In this document: piece by piece, positions 44,737-53,021 of the stretch
How the letters are laid out: each line of letters begins with the position of its first letter
Position numbering within the stretch: position 1 is the first letter of the stretch
Source: Sphingomonas folli
Lineage (GTDB): Bacteria; Pseudomonadota; Alphaproteobacteria; Sphingomonadales; Sphingomonadaceae
Assembly: GCF_019429525.1 (NCBI RefSeq)
Contig: NZ_JAHXZL010000002.1
Location: forward strand, 248,001-312,000
Direction of reading: 5' to 3'
DNA length: 64,000 nt
Program-made: the position numbers and the translations under genes
The notes under the pieces: generated by a model
Databases searched by the model: none
Told to the model about the DNA's origin: nothing
Seen by the model: only the letters and a program-made list of their open reading frames with translations

Positions 44737-46932
44737 TTGGACCTCGACGCAATCCAGCAGATCTTCTTCCAGGAATGCGAGGAAGGCCTGGCCGGCATGG
44801 AGGGCGCCTTCGCCGCGCTCCGGTCCGAAAACTACGACGCCGAGACGATCAACGGCATCTTCCGCGCGGTCCACTCGATCAAGGGCGGCGCTGGCGCGTT
44901 CGGGCACGAGCGGCTCCAGGCCTATACTCACCAATATGAGACGCTGCTCGACCTGCTGCGGAGCGGCGCGCTGACGCTCACCCCGGCGCTGACCAACCTG
45001 ATCGTCGCCGCCTTCGACATGCTCGCCGACCATGTCGCCGCGGCGCGCGACTCGGGTGAGTCGCCCGACGACGCGGTGATGCTCGCTCGCCTGATCGCGG
45101 CCGCCAGCGGCGACGAGGCGCCCGCGGCCGAGCCCGTCGCGCGTCCGGCCGGCGCGGAGGACATCGCCTTCACGCCCGCCCCGATCAGCCTGGGCGACGA
45201 TCTCGACGATCTCATGGCGATGCTCGGCGACGTCGCCCCCGCCGCCGACACGGCGGTCGACGACGGCTCCGCGGCGGACGCACCGCACGACTGGCTGGTC
45301 ACGTTCAAGCCCACCCCGAACGCGCTCGACAACGGCGGCGAGCCGCTGCTGCTGCTGCGCGAGCTGGTGCGGATGGGCGGCCGCGTGCTGTCATGTGACA
45401 CGTCGGCGCTGCTGCCGCTGGCATCGATCGACCCCGAGGTCTCCTATCTCGCCTGGACGATCGCGGTGCCCGCGAGCGTCGACGAGGACGACATCCGCTC
45501 GGTCTTCGAGTTCACCGACGGCTGCGCGGTGACGCTCGCGCGCGCGGCCGCCGCACCCGCCCCCGTCGCGGTGCCCGAGCCGGTCGCGGCCGCGCCCTCG
45601 CCCGCGAGCGCCGCGGCCCCGGCGGCGCCCGTCGCGGCGGCCACGCCCGCGCCCAGTCCGGCGCCCGCCACCGCGACGCCGGCGCCCAGGCCCGCACCGC
45701 CCGCGCCGGTCGTCGCCTCGGTGGTGGCGCCGGCGCCGACCGCGGTGGCGCAGACGATCCGAGTCGACCTCGACAAGCTCGACCGCCTCGTCAATCTCGT
45801 CGGCGAGCTGGTGATCACCCAGGCGATGCTCGCGCAGCGCCTGTCCGAGAACAACATGGCCGGCATCTCCGAGCTGACCGATCTCGATCACCTGACGCGC
45901 GAGCTGCAGGAATCGACCATGGCGATCCGTGCCCAGCCCATGAAGACGGTGTTCAGCCGCGTGCCGCGCATCATCCGCGAGCTCGAGGGCGAGACCGGCA
46001 AGCGCGTCCGTCTCGACATCGAGGGCGAGATGACCGAGGTCGACAAGACCGTGGTCGAGCGGATCGGCGAGCCGCTGACGCACCTCATCCGCAACGCGGT
46101 CGACCATGGGCTGGAGACGCCCGAGGAGCGGGTCGCGGCGGGCAAGCCCGCCGAGGGCGTGGTCACGCTGTCGGCGGCGCACCACTCGGGCCGCATCGTC
46201 ATCACCGTCAGCGACGACGGGCGCGGCATCGACCGCGCGCGCGTCCGCGCCAAGGCGATCGAGCGCGGCATCATCCTGCCCGACGCGGTGCTGAGCGACG
46301 AGGAGGTCGACAACCTCATCTTCGCCCCGGGCTTCTCGACCGCGGCGACGGTCTCGAACATCTCGGGGCGCGGCGTCGGCATGGACGTGGTGCGCAAGAA
46401 CGTCCAGGCGCTCGGCGGCCGCATCGGCATCCAGTCGAAGTTCGGCTCGGGGTCGAGCTTCTCGCTCAGCCTGCCGCTGACGCTCGCGGTGGTCGACGGC
46501 ATGATCGTCACCGTCGGCGACCAGACCTTCGTGATCCCGCTCAGCCACATCGTCGAGAGCCTGCGCCCGACCGACGGCGCGGTGACCGCGATCGGCGTCG
46601 ATGGGTCCGTGCTCGACGTGCGCGGCTCCTACGTGCCGATCTACCCGGTGGCCGAACAGCTCGGCCTGGGCGGCGGCGAGCGCGACCCCGCCAGCGCGGT
46701 GCTGATCGTGGTCGAGGCCGACCACGGCCAGGCCGCGCTGCTGGTCGACTCGATCCAGGACCAGCGCCAGGTCGTGGTGAAGAGCCTCGAGGCCAATTAC
46801 CAGGCGATCAACGGGCTGGCCGGCGCGACGATCCTCGGCGACGGCCGCGTCGCGCTGATCATCGACGTCGACGCGCTCACCGCGCATCGCGTCCGCGCGC
46901 CGCGACCGGCGGTGCTGGCCCACGCGGCATGA
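44737..46932 (+). CDS. cheA: Chemotaxis histidine kinase CheA
   Basis: 731 residues from a TTG at 44737 (AGGAG 9 bases upstream). P1/Hpt domain carries phospho-accepting H46 in FRAVHSIKGGAGAFG. After a CheY-binding-like region (about 185-265) comes an Ala/Pro-rich linker (about 267-335), then P3 dimerisation (IRVDLDKLDRLVNLVGELV). The P4 kinase domain has LIRNAVDHGLETP (N box), DDGRGID and GRGVGMDVV, and P5, CheW-like, runs to the end. It phosphorylates CheY and CheB in response to the receptors. Confidence 0.97.
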   Translation: MDLDAIQQIFFQECEEGLAGMEGAFAALRSENYDAETINGIFRAVHSIKGGAGAFGHERLQAYTHQYETLLDLLRSGALTLTPALTNLIVAAFDMLADHVAAARDSGESPDDAVMLARLIAAASGDEAPAAEPVARPAGAEDIAFTPAPISLGDDLDDLMAMLGDVAPAADTAVDDGSAADAPHDWLVTFKPTPNALDNGGEPLLLLRELVRMGGRVLSCDTSALLPLASIDPEVSYLAWTIAVPASVDEDDIRSVFEFTDGCAVTLARAAAAPAPVAVPEPVAAAPSPASAAAPAAPVAAATPAPSPAPATATPAPRPAPPAPVVASVVAPAPTAVAQTIRVDLDKLDRLVNLVGELVITQAMLAQRLSENNMAGISELTDLDHLTRELQESTMAIRAQPMKTVFSRVPRIIRELEGETGKRVRLDIEGEMTEVDKTVVERIGEPLTHLIRNAVDHGLETPEERVAAGKPAEGVVTLSAAHHSGRIVITVSDDGRGIDRARVRAKAIERGIILPDAVLSDEEVDNLIFAPGFSTAATVSNISGRGVGMDVVRKNVQALGGRIGIQSKFGSGSSFSLSLPLTLAVVDGMIVTVGDQTFVIPLSHIVESLRPTDGAVTAIGVDGSVLDVRGSYVPIYPVAEQLGLGGGERDPASAVLIVVEADHGQAALLVDSIQDQRQVVVKSLEANYQAINGLAGATILGDGRVALIIDVDALTAHRVRAPRPAVLAHAA

Positions 46933-47798
46933 ACCCGGCGGTCGCCCTCCCCAGCGAGTCGTCGCTCAAGCGCGAGTTCCACTTCGTGCCGGCGGACCAT
47001 CAGGCGATCGCGCGGCTGGTGTACGACGAGCTCGGGATCCTGCTGCCCGACGGCAAGGCGCAGCTGGTGTACGGCCGGGTCGCGCCCCGCGTTCGCGCGT
47101 GCGGGCTCGACAGCGTCGGCGCCTATATCCGGCTGATCGAGCAGGACGCCGACGAGCGGCTGCGCATGTTCGACGCGATCACCACCAACCACACCGCCTT
47201 CTTCCGCGAGGCCCACCACTTCGAGGATTTCGTCGCGCGGCTATGGCCCAAGCTGTCGCAGCGCGTGCTCGGCGGCGGGCGCGTGCGGCTGTGGTCGGCG
47301 GCCTGCTCCAGCGGCGAGGAACCGTACAGCTGGCTGATGGCGAGCTTCGGCACCGACCGCGGGCTGGCGCAGCGCGTGCTGCGCGCCGACTTCAAGCTGC
47401 TCGCCACCGACGTCTCGCCCAGCGTGCTCGCCACCGCGCGCGCCGGCACCTATCCGGCGGCGACGCTGCGCACGGTCCCCGCGGCGCTGCGCGGCACCTG
47501 GCTGAGCGGCACGAGCGAGCGCCAGACGGTCGACCCGCTGCTGCGCGACGCGATCGCCTTCCGCCCGCTCAACCTGCTCGGCAACTGGCCGATGCGCGGC
47601 CGGTTCGACGCGATCTGCTGCCGCAACGTGATGATCTACTTCGACGAACCAACCAAAGCGCGGCTGCAAGCACGGCTCGCTGACCATCTGGAGACGGGGG
47701 GCATGCTCTACATCGGCCATTCCGAGCGGCTCGCCGACGAGGTCGCGCACCGCTTCGAGAGCGTGGGGCGCACCGCCTATCTGAAGGTGGCGGCATGA
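46929..47798 (+). CDS. cheR: Chemotaxis protein methyltransferase CheR
   Basis: 289 residues. An N-terminal helical domain (about 15-90) precedes the SAM-dependent methyltransferase domain: RLWSAACSSGEEPYSWLM (about 118-135, SAM loop) and FDAICCRNVMIYFDE (about 226-240). It methylates glutamates of chemoreceptors. Both intact receptors in the window end in a W-x-x-F pentapeptide, the docking site for the CheR beta-subdomain. The start overlaps the cheA stop (ATGA), and the stop overlaps the cheB start. Confidence 0.97.
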   Translation: MNPAVALPSESSLKREFHFVPADHQAIARLVYDELGILLPDGKAQLVYGRVAPRVRACGLDSVGAYIRLIEQDADERLRMFDAITTNHTAFFREAHHFEDFVARLWPKLSQRVLGGGRVRLWSAACSSGEEPYSWLMASFGTDRGLAQRVLRADFKLLATDVSPSVLATARAGTYPAATLRTVPAALRGTWLSGTSERQTVDPLLRDAIAFRPLNLLGNWPMRGRFDAICCRNVMIYFDEPTKARLQARLADHLETGGMLYIGHSERLADEVAHRFESVGRTAYLKVAA

Positions 47799-48814
47799 GC
47801 GTCCGCACCCTCGTCGTCGACGACTCGCTCACGATGCAGGCGCTGATCCGGCGCACCTTGTCGGTCGACCCCGCGATCGAGGTCGTCGGCACCGCCGCGA
47901 GCGCCGACGAGGCGCGCGCCAAGATCAAGGAGCTCGACCCCGACGTCGTCACGCTCGACATCGAGATGCCGGGGATGAACGGGCTCGACTTCCTCGAGCG
48001 GCTGATGCGGCTGCGCCCGACCCCGGTGGTGATGCTGTCGACGCTCACTTCCGACGGCGCCGAGGCGAGCATCGCCGCGCTGGAGCTCGGCGCGTTCGAG
48101 TGTTTCGACAAGCTCGCGCTGCGTCGCGAGGGCGAGGCGATCCGGCTGCCCGCGCTGGTGCGCGCCGCCTCGGGCACGCGCCGGCGCCTCGCCCCGCTAC
48201 CGCCGAAGAGCGAGCCGGTCGACGGTGACTATCGCCCGCGCGACAACACGATGATCGCGGTCGGCGCGTCGACCGGCGGGGTCGAGGCGCTGATCGAGCT
48301 GCTCACCGGCTTCCCGGCCAACTGCCCGCCGACCGTGATCGTGCAGCACATGCCGGCGAGCTTCACCGCCAGCTTCGCGGCGCGGCTCGACCGGCTGTGC
48401 CGCCCGAGCGTGGAGGAGGCGCGCGCGGGCGCGCCGCTCCAGGTCGGCAAGGTCTATCTCGCGCCCGGCGGCGACCGCCACCTCGAGGTCGCGGGCAGCG
48501 GCGGCAAGCGCCACTGCCGCCTGCTCCAGGGACCCAAGGTGAGCGGCCACCAGCCCTCGGTCGACACCCTGTTCCACTCGGTGGCGCGCTGCGCCGGGGC
48601 GGACGCGGTGGGCGCGCTGCTCACCGGCATGGGCGCCGACGGGGCCGAGGGCATGCTGGCGATGCGCGCCACCGGCTCGGTCACGATCGGCCAGGACGAG
48701 GCCACCAGCGTCGTCTACGGCATGCCCGCGGTGGCGCACCGCATCGGCGCGGTGGTACAACAGCTGCCGCTGCGCCGCATCGCGCCGCGATTGCTCCAGG
48801 AATGTCGCGCATGA
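47795..48814 (+). CDS. cheB: Chemotaxis response regulator methylesterase CheB (catalytically intact)
   Basis: 339 residues. Receiver domain 1-120 with phospho-acceptor D55 (VVTLDIEMPGMNG), a linker, then the methylesterase domain with the complete triad: S159 in AVGASTGGVEAL, H185 in IVQHMPASF and D282 in LTGMGADGAEGM. It removes methyl groups from, and deamidates, receptors. Coupled by ATGA overlaps to cheR and cheD. A paralogue with a damaged active site lies downstream at 50296-51297. Confidence 0.97.
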   Translation: MSVRTLVVDDSLTMQALIRRTLSVDPAIEVVGTAASADEARAKIKELDPDVVTLDIEMPGMNGLDFLERLMRLRPTPVVMLSTLTSDGAEASIAALELGAFECFDKLALRREGEAIRLPALVRAASGTRRRLAPLPPKSEPVDGDYRPRDNTMIAVGASTGGVEALIELLTGFPANCPPTVIVQHMPASFTASFAARLDRLCRPSVEEARAGAPLQVGKVYLAPGGDRHLEVAGSGGKRHCRLLQGPKVSGHQPSVDTLFHSVARCAGADAVGALLTGMGADGAEGMLAMRATGSVTIGQDEATSVVYGMPAVAHRIGAVVQQLPLRRIAPRLLQECRA

Positions 48815-49365
48815 ACAGCATCACGCTCCGCGACGGCTTCCGCCGGCTCACCGTGGCGCAGGGCGAGACCAAGGTCAGCGACCAGGAGGACGTGGTGCTG
48901 ACCACCGTCCTGGGTAGCTGCGTCGCCGCCTGCTTCTACGATCCGGTCGCGAAGGTGGGAGGCCTTAACCATTACCTGTTAGCCGAGGGGAATGTGTCCG
49001 ACGCCGCCTCGATGCAGCGCTATGGTGTGTACGCCATGGAAGTGCTGATCAACGCCATGCTCTCGATGGGCGCGGTGCGGTCGCGCATGAAGGCGCGCAT
49101 CTTCGGCGGCGCGACGATGCGCTCGGGCTTCCGCGACATCGGCGGCGACAATATCGCCTTCGCGCGCCGCTTCCTGCGTGACGAGCGGATCCCGCTCGTC
49201 GGCGAGGACGTCGGCGGCAATGGCGCGCGGCGGGTCGAGTTCCGCGCCGCGCTCGGCCTGGCGCGCTGCCGCGTCGTCACCGAGGGCGCGCCGCCGCCGG
49301 TGATCCGCGCCACCCCCGCCCCTGCCGCCGCGATCGCCGCCGTCGGCGACGTCGAATTCTTCTGA
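48811..49365 (+). CDS. cheD: Chemoreceptor glutamine deamidase CheD
   Basis: 184 residues with the cysteine-hydrolase triad C37 (LGSCVAAC), H54 (GGLNHYLL) and T102 (FGGATM). It deamidates glutamines of chemoreceptors to methylatable glutamates; in some bacteria it also works with CheC, for which no gene is seen here. The start is the ATG in the overlap with the cheB stop. Confidence 0.95.
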   Translation: MNSITLRDGFRRLTVAQGETKVSDQEDVVLTTVLGSCVAACFYDPVAKVGGLNHYLLAEGNVSDAASMQRYGVYAMEVLINAMLSMGAVRSRMKARIFGGATMRSGFRDIGGDNIAFARRFLRDERIPLVGEDVGGNGARRVEFRAALGLARCRVVTEGAPPPVIRATPAPAAAIAAVGDVEFF

Positions 49366-49394
49366 TTTCCAGCCTTTCCCAGGAGCCCCTTCCC

Positions 49395-49769
49395 GTGACC
49401 AAGACGATCATGACCGTGGACGACTCGCCCAGCATGCGGATGCTGCTGCGCGCGGCGCTGACCGATCTCGGCTACAATGTCGTCGAGGCGGAGGACGGGG
49501 TGCACGCGCTCGAGACGCTCCAGAATTTCGAGCCCGAGGAGGAGCCCGACCTGCTCATCACCGACATCAACATGCCGCGCATGGACGGTTTCGGTCTGAT
49601 CGAGCAGGTCCGCGCCGACGGCCGCCGCACGCTGCCGATCCTGGTGCTCACCACCGAGAGCTCCGACGAGAAGAAGCAGCGCGCGCGCGACGCCGGCGCC
49701 ACCGGCTGGATCGTCAAGCCCTTCCACCCTGAGAAGCTCGCCGCCGCGATCCGGCGCGTGCTGCACTGA
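49395..49769 (+). CDS. cheY: Chemotaxis response regulator CheY
   Basis: 124 residues, a single receiver domain: acidic pair in TVDDSPSM, phospho-acceptor Asp in LLITDINMPRMDG (about D57), switch Thr in VLTTESS and Lys in IVKPFHPEK. GTG start at 49395 with AGGAG upstream. Phospho-CheY binds the flagellar switch. Only CheY gene in the operon. Confidence 0.95.
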   Translation: MTKTIMTVDDSPSMRMLLRAALTDLGYNVVEAEDGVHALETLQNFEPEEEPDLLITDINMPRMDGFGLIEQVRADGRRTLPILVLTTESSDEKKQRARDAGATGWIVKPFHPEKLAAAIRRVLH

Positions 49770-49807
49770 TCCCGCCGACCGCCATCAGCCTTCCGAGGAA
49801 CCAGTCC

Positions 49808-50248
49808 ATGTCCCGTCAGCTCATCACCTTCCAGCTCGGCGACCAGCATCTGGGCGTCGACATCATGGCCATCCGTGAGATCCGCGCCTGGTCGCCCGCC
49901 ACGCCGCTGCCCAACGTACCCAGCCACGTGCGCGGCGTCGTCAACCTGCGGGGTGTCGTCCTGCCGGTGCTCGACCTGCGCCATCGGCTGGGCTGGGGCG
50001 TCACCGATCCGACCGCGCGCCACGTGATCATCGTCGTGCGCATCGGCGAGCAGCTCCAGGGCATCATCGTCGACGCGGTCAACGACATCGTCACGGTGCA
50101 GACCGAGGACATGCAGCCGCTCCCCGACATGGGCGATGCCGCGGCGGCGCAGTTCCTCGACGGTCTGGCGACGATCGACCAGCGGCTGATCCTGGTGCTC
50201 GCGCTCGAGCGGCTGGTCGAGCGCAGCGCCATGGCGGACGCCGCCTGA
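49808..50248 (+). CDS. cheW: Chemotaxis coupling protein CheW
   Basis: 146 residues with the SH3-like double barrel: QLITFQLGDQHLGVDIMAIREIR (about 4-26), the receptor/CheA interface HVRGVVNLRGVVLPVLDLRHRLGW (about 40-63) and GIIVDAVNDIVTV. Couples receptors to CheA. The 47 bases after it are AT-rich (gataaaagttacgtttacgcttatc) and might hold a secondary promoter for the last two genes. Confidence 0.96.
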   Translation: MSRQLITFQLGDQHLGVDIMAIREIRAWSPATPLPNVPSHVRGVVNLRGVVLPVLDLRHRLGWGVTDPTARHVIIVVRIGEQLQGIIVDAVNDIVTVQTEDMQPLPDMGDAAAAQFLDGLATIDQRLILVLALERLVERSAMADAA

Positions 50249-50295
50249 TCCAAGTGATAAAAGTTACGTTTACGCTTATCGTCTAGGACGGGGTC

Positions 50296-51297
50296 ATGGC
50301 TGGAACGAGAGTATTGGTGGTCGACGATTCGTTGACCATGCGCGCCCTGATCTCCGGCGCGCTGGAGCGCATCCCCGGGGTGGAAGTCGTCGGCATGGCC
50401 GACGGTGCGGCCGAGGCGCGCGCGCTGGTCGCCTCGACCTGGCCCGACGTGATGACGCTCGACGTCGAGATGCCGGGCATGAGCGGCCTCGAGTATCTCG
50501 CCGAGATCATGGACACCAAGCCGATGCCGGTGATCATGTTCTCGACCCGGACGCAGGACGGCGCGGCCGAGTCGATCGAGGCGCTGCGGCTCGGCGCGAT
50601 CGACTGTTTCCCCAAGCCGCGCGTCGCCGCCCCGGCCGAGCTGGACGCGATCATCGCCAAGCTCGCCAAGCGCCTCAAGGCGGCCAAGAAGGCCGACATC
50701 AAGCCCAAGGCCCCGCCCAAGACCGCCAAGGCGCCGCCGATCGACTGGAACGGCCGCCTGCTGCTCGTCGGCGGCGACGCGTCGAGCACCAAGTCGATCT
50801 TCGACCTCTTCTCGAACTTTCCCGCCAACTGCCCGCCGACGGTGGTGGTCCAGCACCTCGGTCCCGGGCTGGTCGAGAGCATGGCGGAGAAGCTCGCCGA
50901 GCAGGTCGCGCCCAAGGTGGTGGTCGCGGCGGACGGGATGAAGCCCGATCAGGGCACGATCTATCTCGCTCCCCACGGCGACGCGCATCTGGTGATCGAC
51001 AGCTGGCCCAATGGTACGCTGCGCCTGCTGCCGCGCGATCCGATCGCGGGCGAGCGGCCGTCGATCTCGCTGCTGTTCGCCTCGGCCGCCAAGGCGGCGG
51101 CGAGCAACGCGGTGGGCGTGCTGCTGCTCGACTCGAACGAGGACGGCGCCGGCGGGCTCAAGGCGCTCAATTCCGCGGGCGGCTACGCCTTCTCGCCGTC
51201 GGACGAGGGCGGTTACACGCTGGCGCGCGGGATGGTGTCGCAGCCGGTGGCGAGCGACGCGCTGGTCGCGGGCGTCCTCAAGATGTGTTCGAAATGA
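50296..51297 (+). CDS. CheB-like response regulator with degenerate methylesterase domain
   Basis: 333 residues. The receiver (1-125) is intact: D10/D11, phospho-acceptor D56 in VMTLDVEMPGMSG, and K107 in CFPKP. A Lys/Pro/Ala linker (125-150) leads to a domain that aligns with CheB esterase but reads LLVGGDASSTKS where CheB has AVGASTGGVEA, placing Asp161 at the catalytic Ser position. H187 (VVQHLGPG) and D283 (NEDGAGG) remain, while the oxyanion glycines (LTGMGADG) are replaced by LLLDSNEDG. It is probably a phosphorylation-controlled adaptor or decoy rather than an esterase. Confidence 0.9.
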   Translation: MAGTRVLVVDDSLTMRALISGALERIPGVEVVGMADGAAEARALVASTWPDVMTLDVEMPGMSGLEYLAEIMDTKPMPVIMFSTRTQDGAAESIEALRLGAIDCFPKPRVAAPAELDAIIAKLAKRLKAAKKADIKPKAPPKTAKAPPIDWNGRLLLVGGDASSTKSIFDLFSNFPANCPPTVVVQHLGPGLVESMAEKLAEQVAPKVVVAADGMKPDQGTIYLAPHGDAHLVIDSWPNGTLRLLPRDPIAGERPSISLLFASAAKAAASNAVGVLLLDSNEDGAGGLKALNSAGGYAFSPSDEGGYTLARGMVSQPVASDALVAGVLKMCSK

Positions 51298-51593
51298 CCG
51301 AGGCAGCGCTGCCGCGCGCGCTCGCTCTCGCGCTGGCCGAGGAGCTGGTGTTCGCCTCGAACATGCTGAACGACCTCGCCTATGATCTCGGCAGCAACGG
51401 CGAGACGCTGCGCCGCCACATGGCGAGCATCCAGCGGATCGACTATGTCACCCAGATCCAGCTGGCGGTCGCCGGGCTGCTCCGGGTCGAGGGCGCGTCG
51501 GACGCCGACATCGGCACGGTGACGCTGCAGGACATGGCCGACCGGCTGCGCTCGACGCTCGCCTCGCTGGAAGAGCGGTCCGCCGCGGCCTGA
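51294..51593 (+). CDS. Small helical chemotaxis-operon protein with D-x-x-x-Q motif (CheZ-like candidate)
   Basis: 99 residues, predicted almost wholly helical, no signal or membrane segment. The ATG at 51294 overlaps the stop of the preceding CheB-like gene (ATGA), so it is coupled to the operon. The helix RRHMASIQRIDYVTQIQLAV contains D50-Y-V-T-Q54, the same D-x-x-x-Q spacing as the catalytic D143/Q147 of E. coli CheZ (DLTGQ). No cheZ, cheC, cheX or fliY gene is visible in the cluster, leaving a vacancy for a CheY-P phosphatase. It is much shorter than CheZ (about 214 residues); the assignment is a hypothesis. Confidence 0.8.
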   Translation: MTEAALPRALALALAEELVFASNMLNDLAYDLGSNGETLRRHMASIQRIDYVTQIQLAVAGLLRVEGASDADIGTVTLQDMADRLRSTLASLEERSAAA

Positions 51594-51636
51594 GGGTGGT
51601 GCCAGCGAGGGGCGGGCATGACTGATCCGGCCTGAA

Positions 51637-51715
51637 CCGTGCTCCGGCGACGCGGGAGGCCGCGGCCGCCGCGGCAGCGCGCGCGACCCTGGGCTCCACC
51701 CTGCGCGGGAGCACG
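51637..51715. repeat. Palindromic intergenic repeat (family 2, copy B)
   Basis: Outer arms cgtgctcc (51638-51645) and ggagcacg (51708-51715) are perfect inverted repeats. The word ccgtgctccggcg at its start and ctgggctcc 52 bases later match copy A at 37301. It sits between the end of the chemotaxis operon and modC, convergent genes, so it may also serve as a transcript end. Confidence 0.6.
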
Positions 51716-51742
51716 CTGACGGCTGACCGGGGTCCCTGCGCG

Positions 51743-52348
51743 TCAGCCGATCGCGATCACGCGGTCGCCCAGCCGCTCGGCCTCGCCGCGATCGTGCGTG
51801 ACCATCAGGATCGGCACCGCGCGCGCGTCGCGCACGCGCTCGATCGCGCGCGTCGCCTCCTCGCGCCGCGCCGGGTCGAGCGACGACAGCGGCTCGTCGA
51901 GCAGCAGGAAGGCGGCGTCGCTCAGCAGCGCTCGGCCGATCGCCACCCGGCGCGCCTCGCCGCCCGAGAGCGTGCGCGGCCAGCGCTCCAGCAGGTGCGA
52001 CACGTCGAGCATCGCCGCCACCTCCGCCAGCCGCGCCGCGTCGGGCGCACCGTACAACAGGTTGGCGCGCACCCGCCGGTGGGGGAACAGTCGCATGTCC
52101 TGGAAGACATAGCCGGCGCGGCGGCGCTCCGGCGGCAGGTCGATACCCGATGCGGAGTCGTACAGCGTCCGACCGCCGACCCGGACATGGCCGCGCGATG
52201 GTCGCAGCAGCCCGGCGATCATGTCGAGCAGGCTCGTCTTGCCCGCGCCCGAGGGGCCGACCAGGACGGTGAGCCCCTCCCCCACCGCGAAGCGCGCGCC
52301 CACGCTGGCGTCGCCGCGCGCGGCGCTCACGTCGACGTCAAAGGACAC
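51743..52348 (-). CDS. modC: Molybdate ABC transporter ATP-binding protein, short form
   Basis: 201 residues: Walker A VGPSGAGKTS (about 31-40), Q-loop FQDMRLFP, signature LSGGEARRVAIGRALL, Walker B FLLLDEPLSSLD and H-loop THDRGEAERLGD. It stops right after the ATPase domain; the C-terminal molbindin (TOBE) part of typical ModC (about 350 residues) is missing, so molybdate binding to regulate the ATPase is not expected. It overlaps modB by 11 bases. By ATPase alone it could serve another anion, but the modA-modB context favours molybdate or tungstate. Confidence 0.88.
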   Translation of the reverse strand: MSFDVDVSAARGDASVGARFAVGEGLTVLVGPSGAGKTSLLDMIAGLLRPSRGHVRVGGRTLYDSASGIDLPPERRRAGYVFQDMRLFPHRRVRANLLYGAPDAARLAEVAAMLDVSHLLERWPRTLSGGEARRVAIGRALLSDAAFLLLDEPLSSLDPARREEATRAIERVRDARAVPILMVTHDRGEAERLGDRVIAIG

Positions 52349-53021
52349 GGACGCCCCGCCCCGCGCGCCGCACCAGCCACTCCGCCGCCACCAAGGCGGC
52401 GAGCGACAGCGCGACCGACGCCGCGGCGAGCCGCCACACCGACGCCTCGCCGCCGGGTGTCTGGAGCGCGGCGTAGATCGCGAGCGGCAGCGTCTGCGTC
52501 TCCCCTGGCACGTTCGAGACGAAGGTGATCGTCGCGCCGAACTCGCCGATCGAGCGGGCGAAACCGAGCACCGCGCCGGCCGCGATCCCCGGCGCGGCGA
52601 GCGGCAAGGTCACCGTCGCGTAGCTGCGCCACCGCCCCGCGCCGAGCGTGCGCGCGGCCTGCTCGAGCCGCCGGTCGACCGCCTCCAGCGACAGCCGGAT
52701 CGCGCGCACCATCAGTGGCAGCGCCATCACGCCCGCGGCGATCGCCGCGCCGGTCCAGCGGAACAGCACCGAGACGCCGAGCCAGCGCTCCAGCGCGCCG
52801 CCGATCGGGCCCGCGGGCGCGAAGGCCAGCAGCAGCAGCCAGCCCGTGACCACCGGGGGCACCACCAGCGGCAGGTGGATCAGCCCGTCGACCAGCACCT
52901 TGCCCGGGAACTGCCAGCGCGCCAGCGCCCAGGCGAGCGCGAAGGCGAGCGGCAGCGTCGCCAGCGTCGCGGTGCCGCCGACCAGCAAGGTGAGCCGCAC
53001 GATCGCGGCGAGCTCGCTCAC
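52338..53021 (-). CDS. modB: Molybdate ABC transporter permease
   Basis: 227 residues from a GTG at 53021 that overlaps the modA stop (GTGA). Five or so membrane helices, with LPLVVPPVVTGWLLLLAFAP (about 51-70) and the permease EAA-type loop EQAARTLGAGRWRSYATVTLPLAAPGI (about 120-146), then GFARSIGEFGATITFVSN, all typical of ModB. It forms the membrane channel of the molybdate importer. Confidence 0.93.
   Translation of the reverse strand: MSELAAIVRLTLLVGGTATLATLPLAFALAWALARWQFPGKVLVDGLIHLPLVVPPVVTGWLLLLAFAPAGPIGGALERWLGVSVLFRWTGAAIAAGVMALPLMVRAIRLSLEAVDRRLEQAARTLGAGRWRSYATVTLPLAAPGIAAGAVLGFARSIGEFGATITFVSNVPGETQTLPLAIYAALQTPGGEASVWRLAAASVALSLAALVAAEWLVRRAGRGVRVL

Noticed and set aside
50249..50295. 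AT-rich gap between cheW and the second cheB as a definite promoter
   Set aside because: It contains a gataa...ttatc inverted repeat but no recognisable -35/-10 pair; mentioned only as a possibility under cheW.
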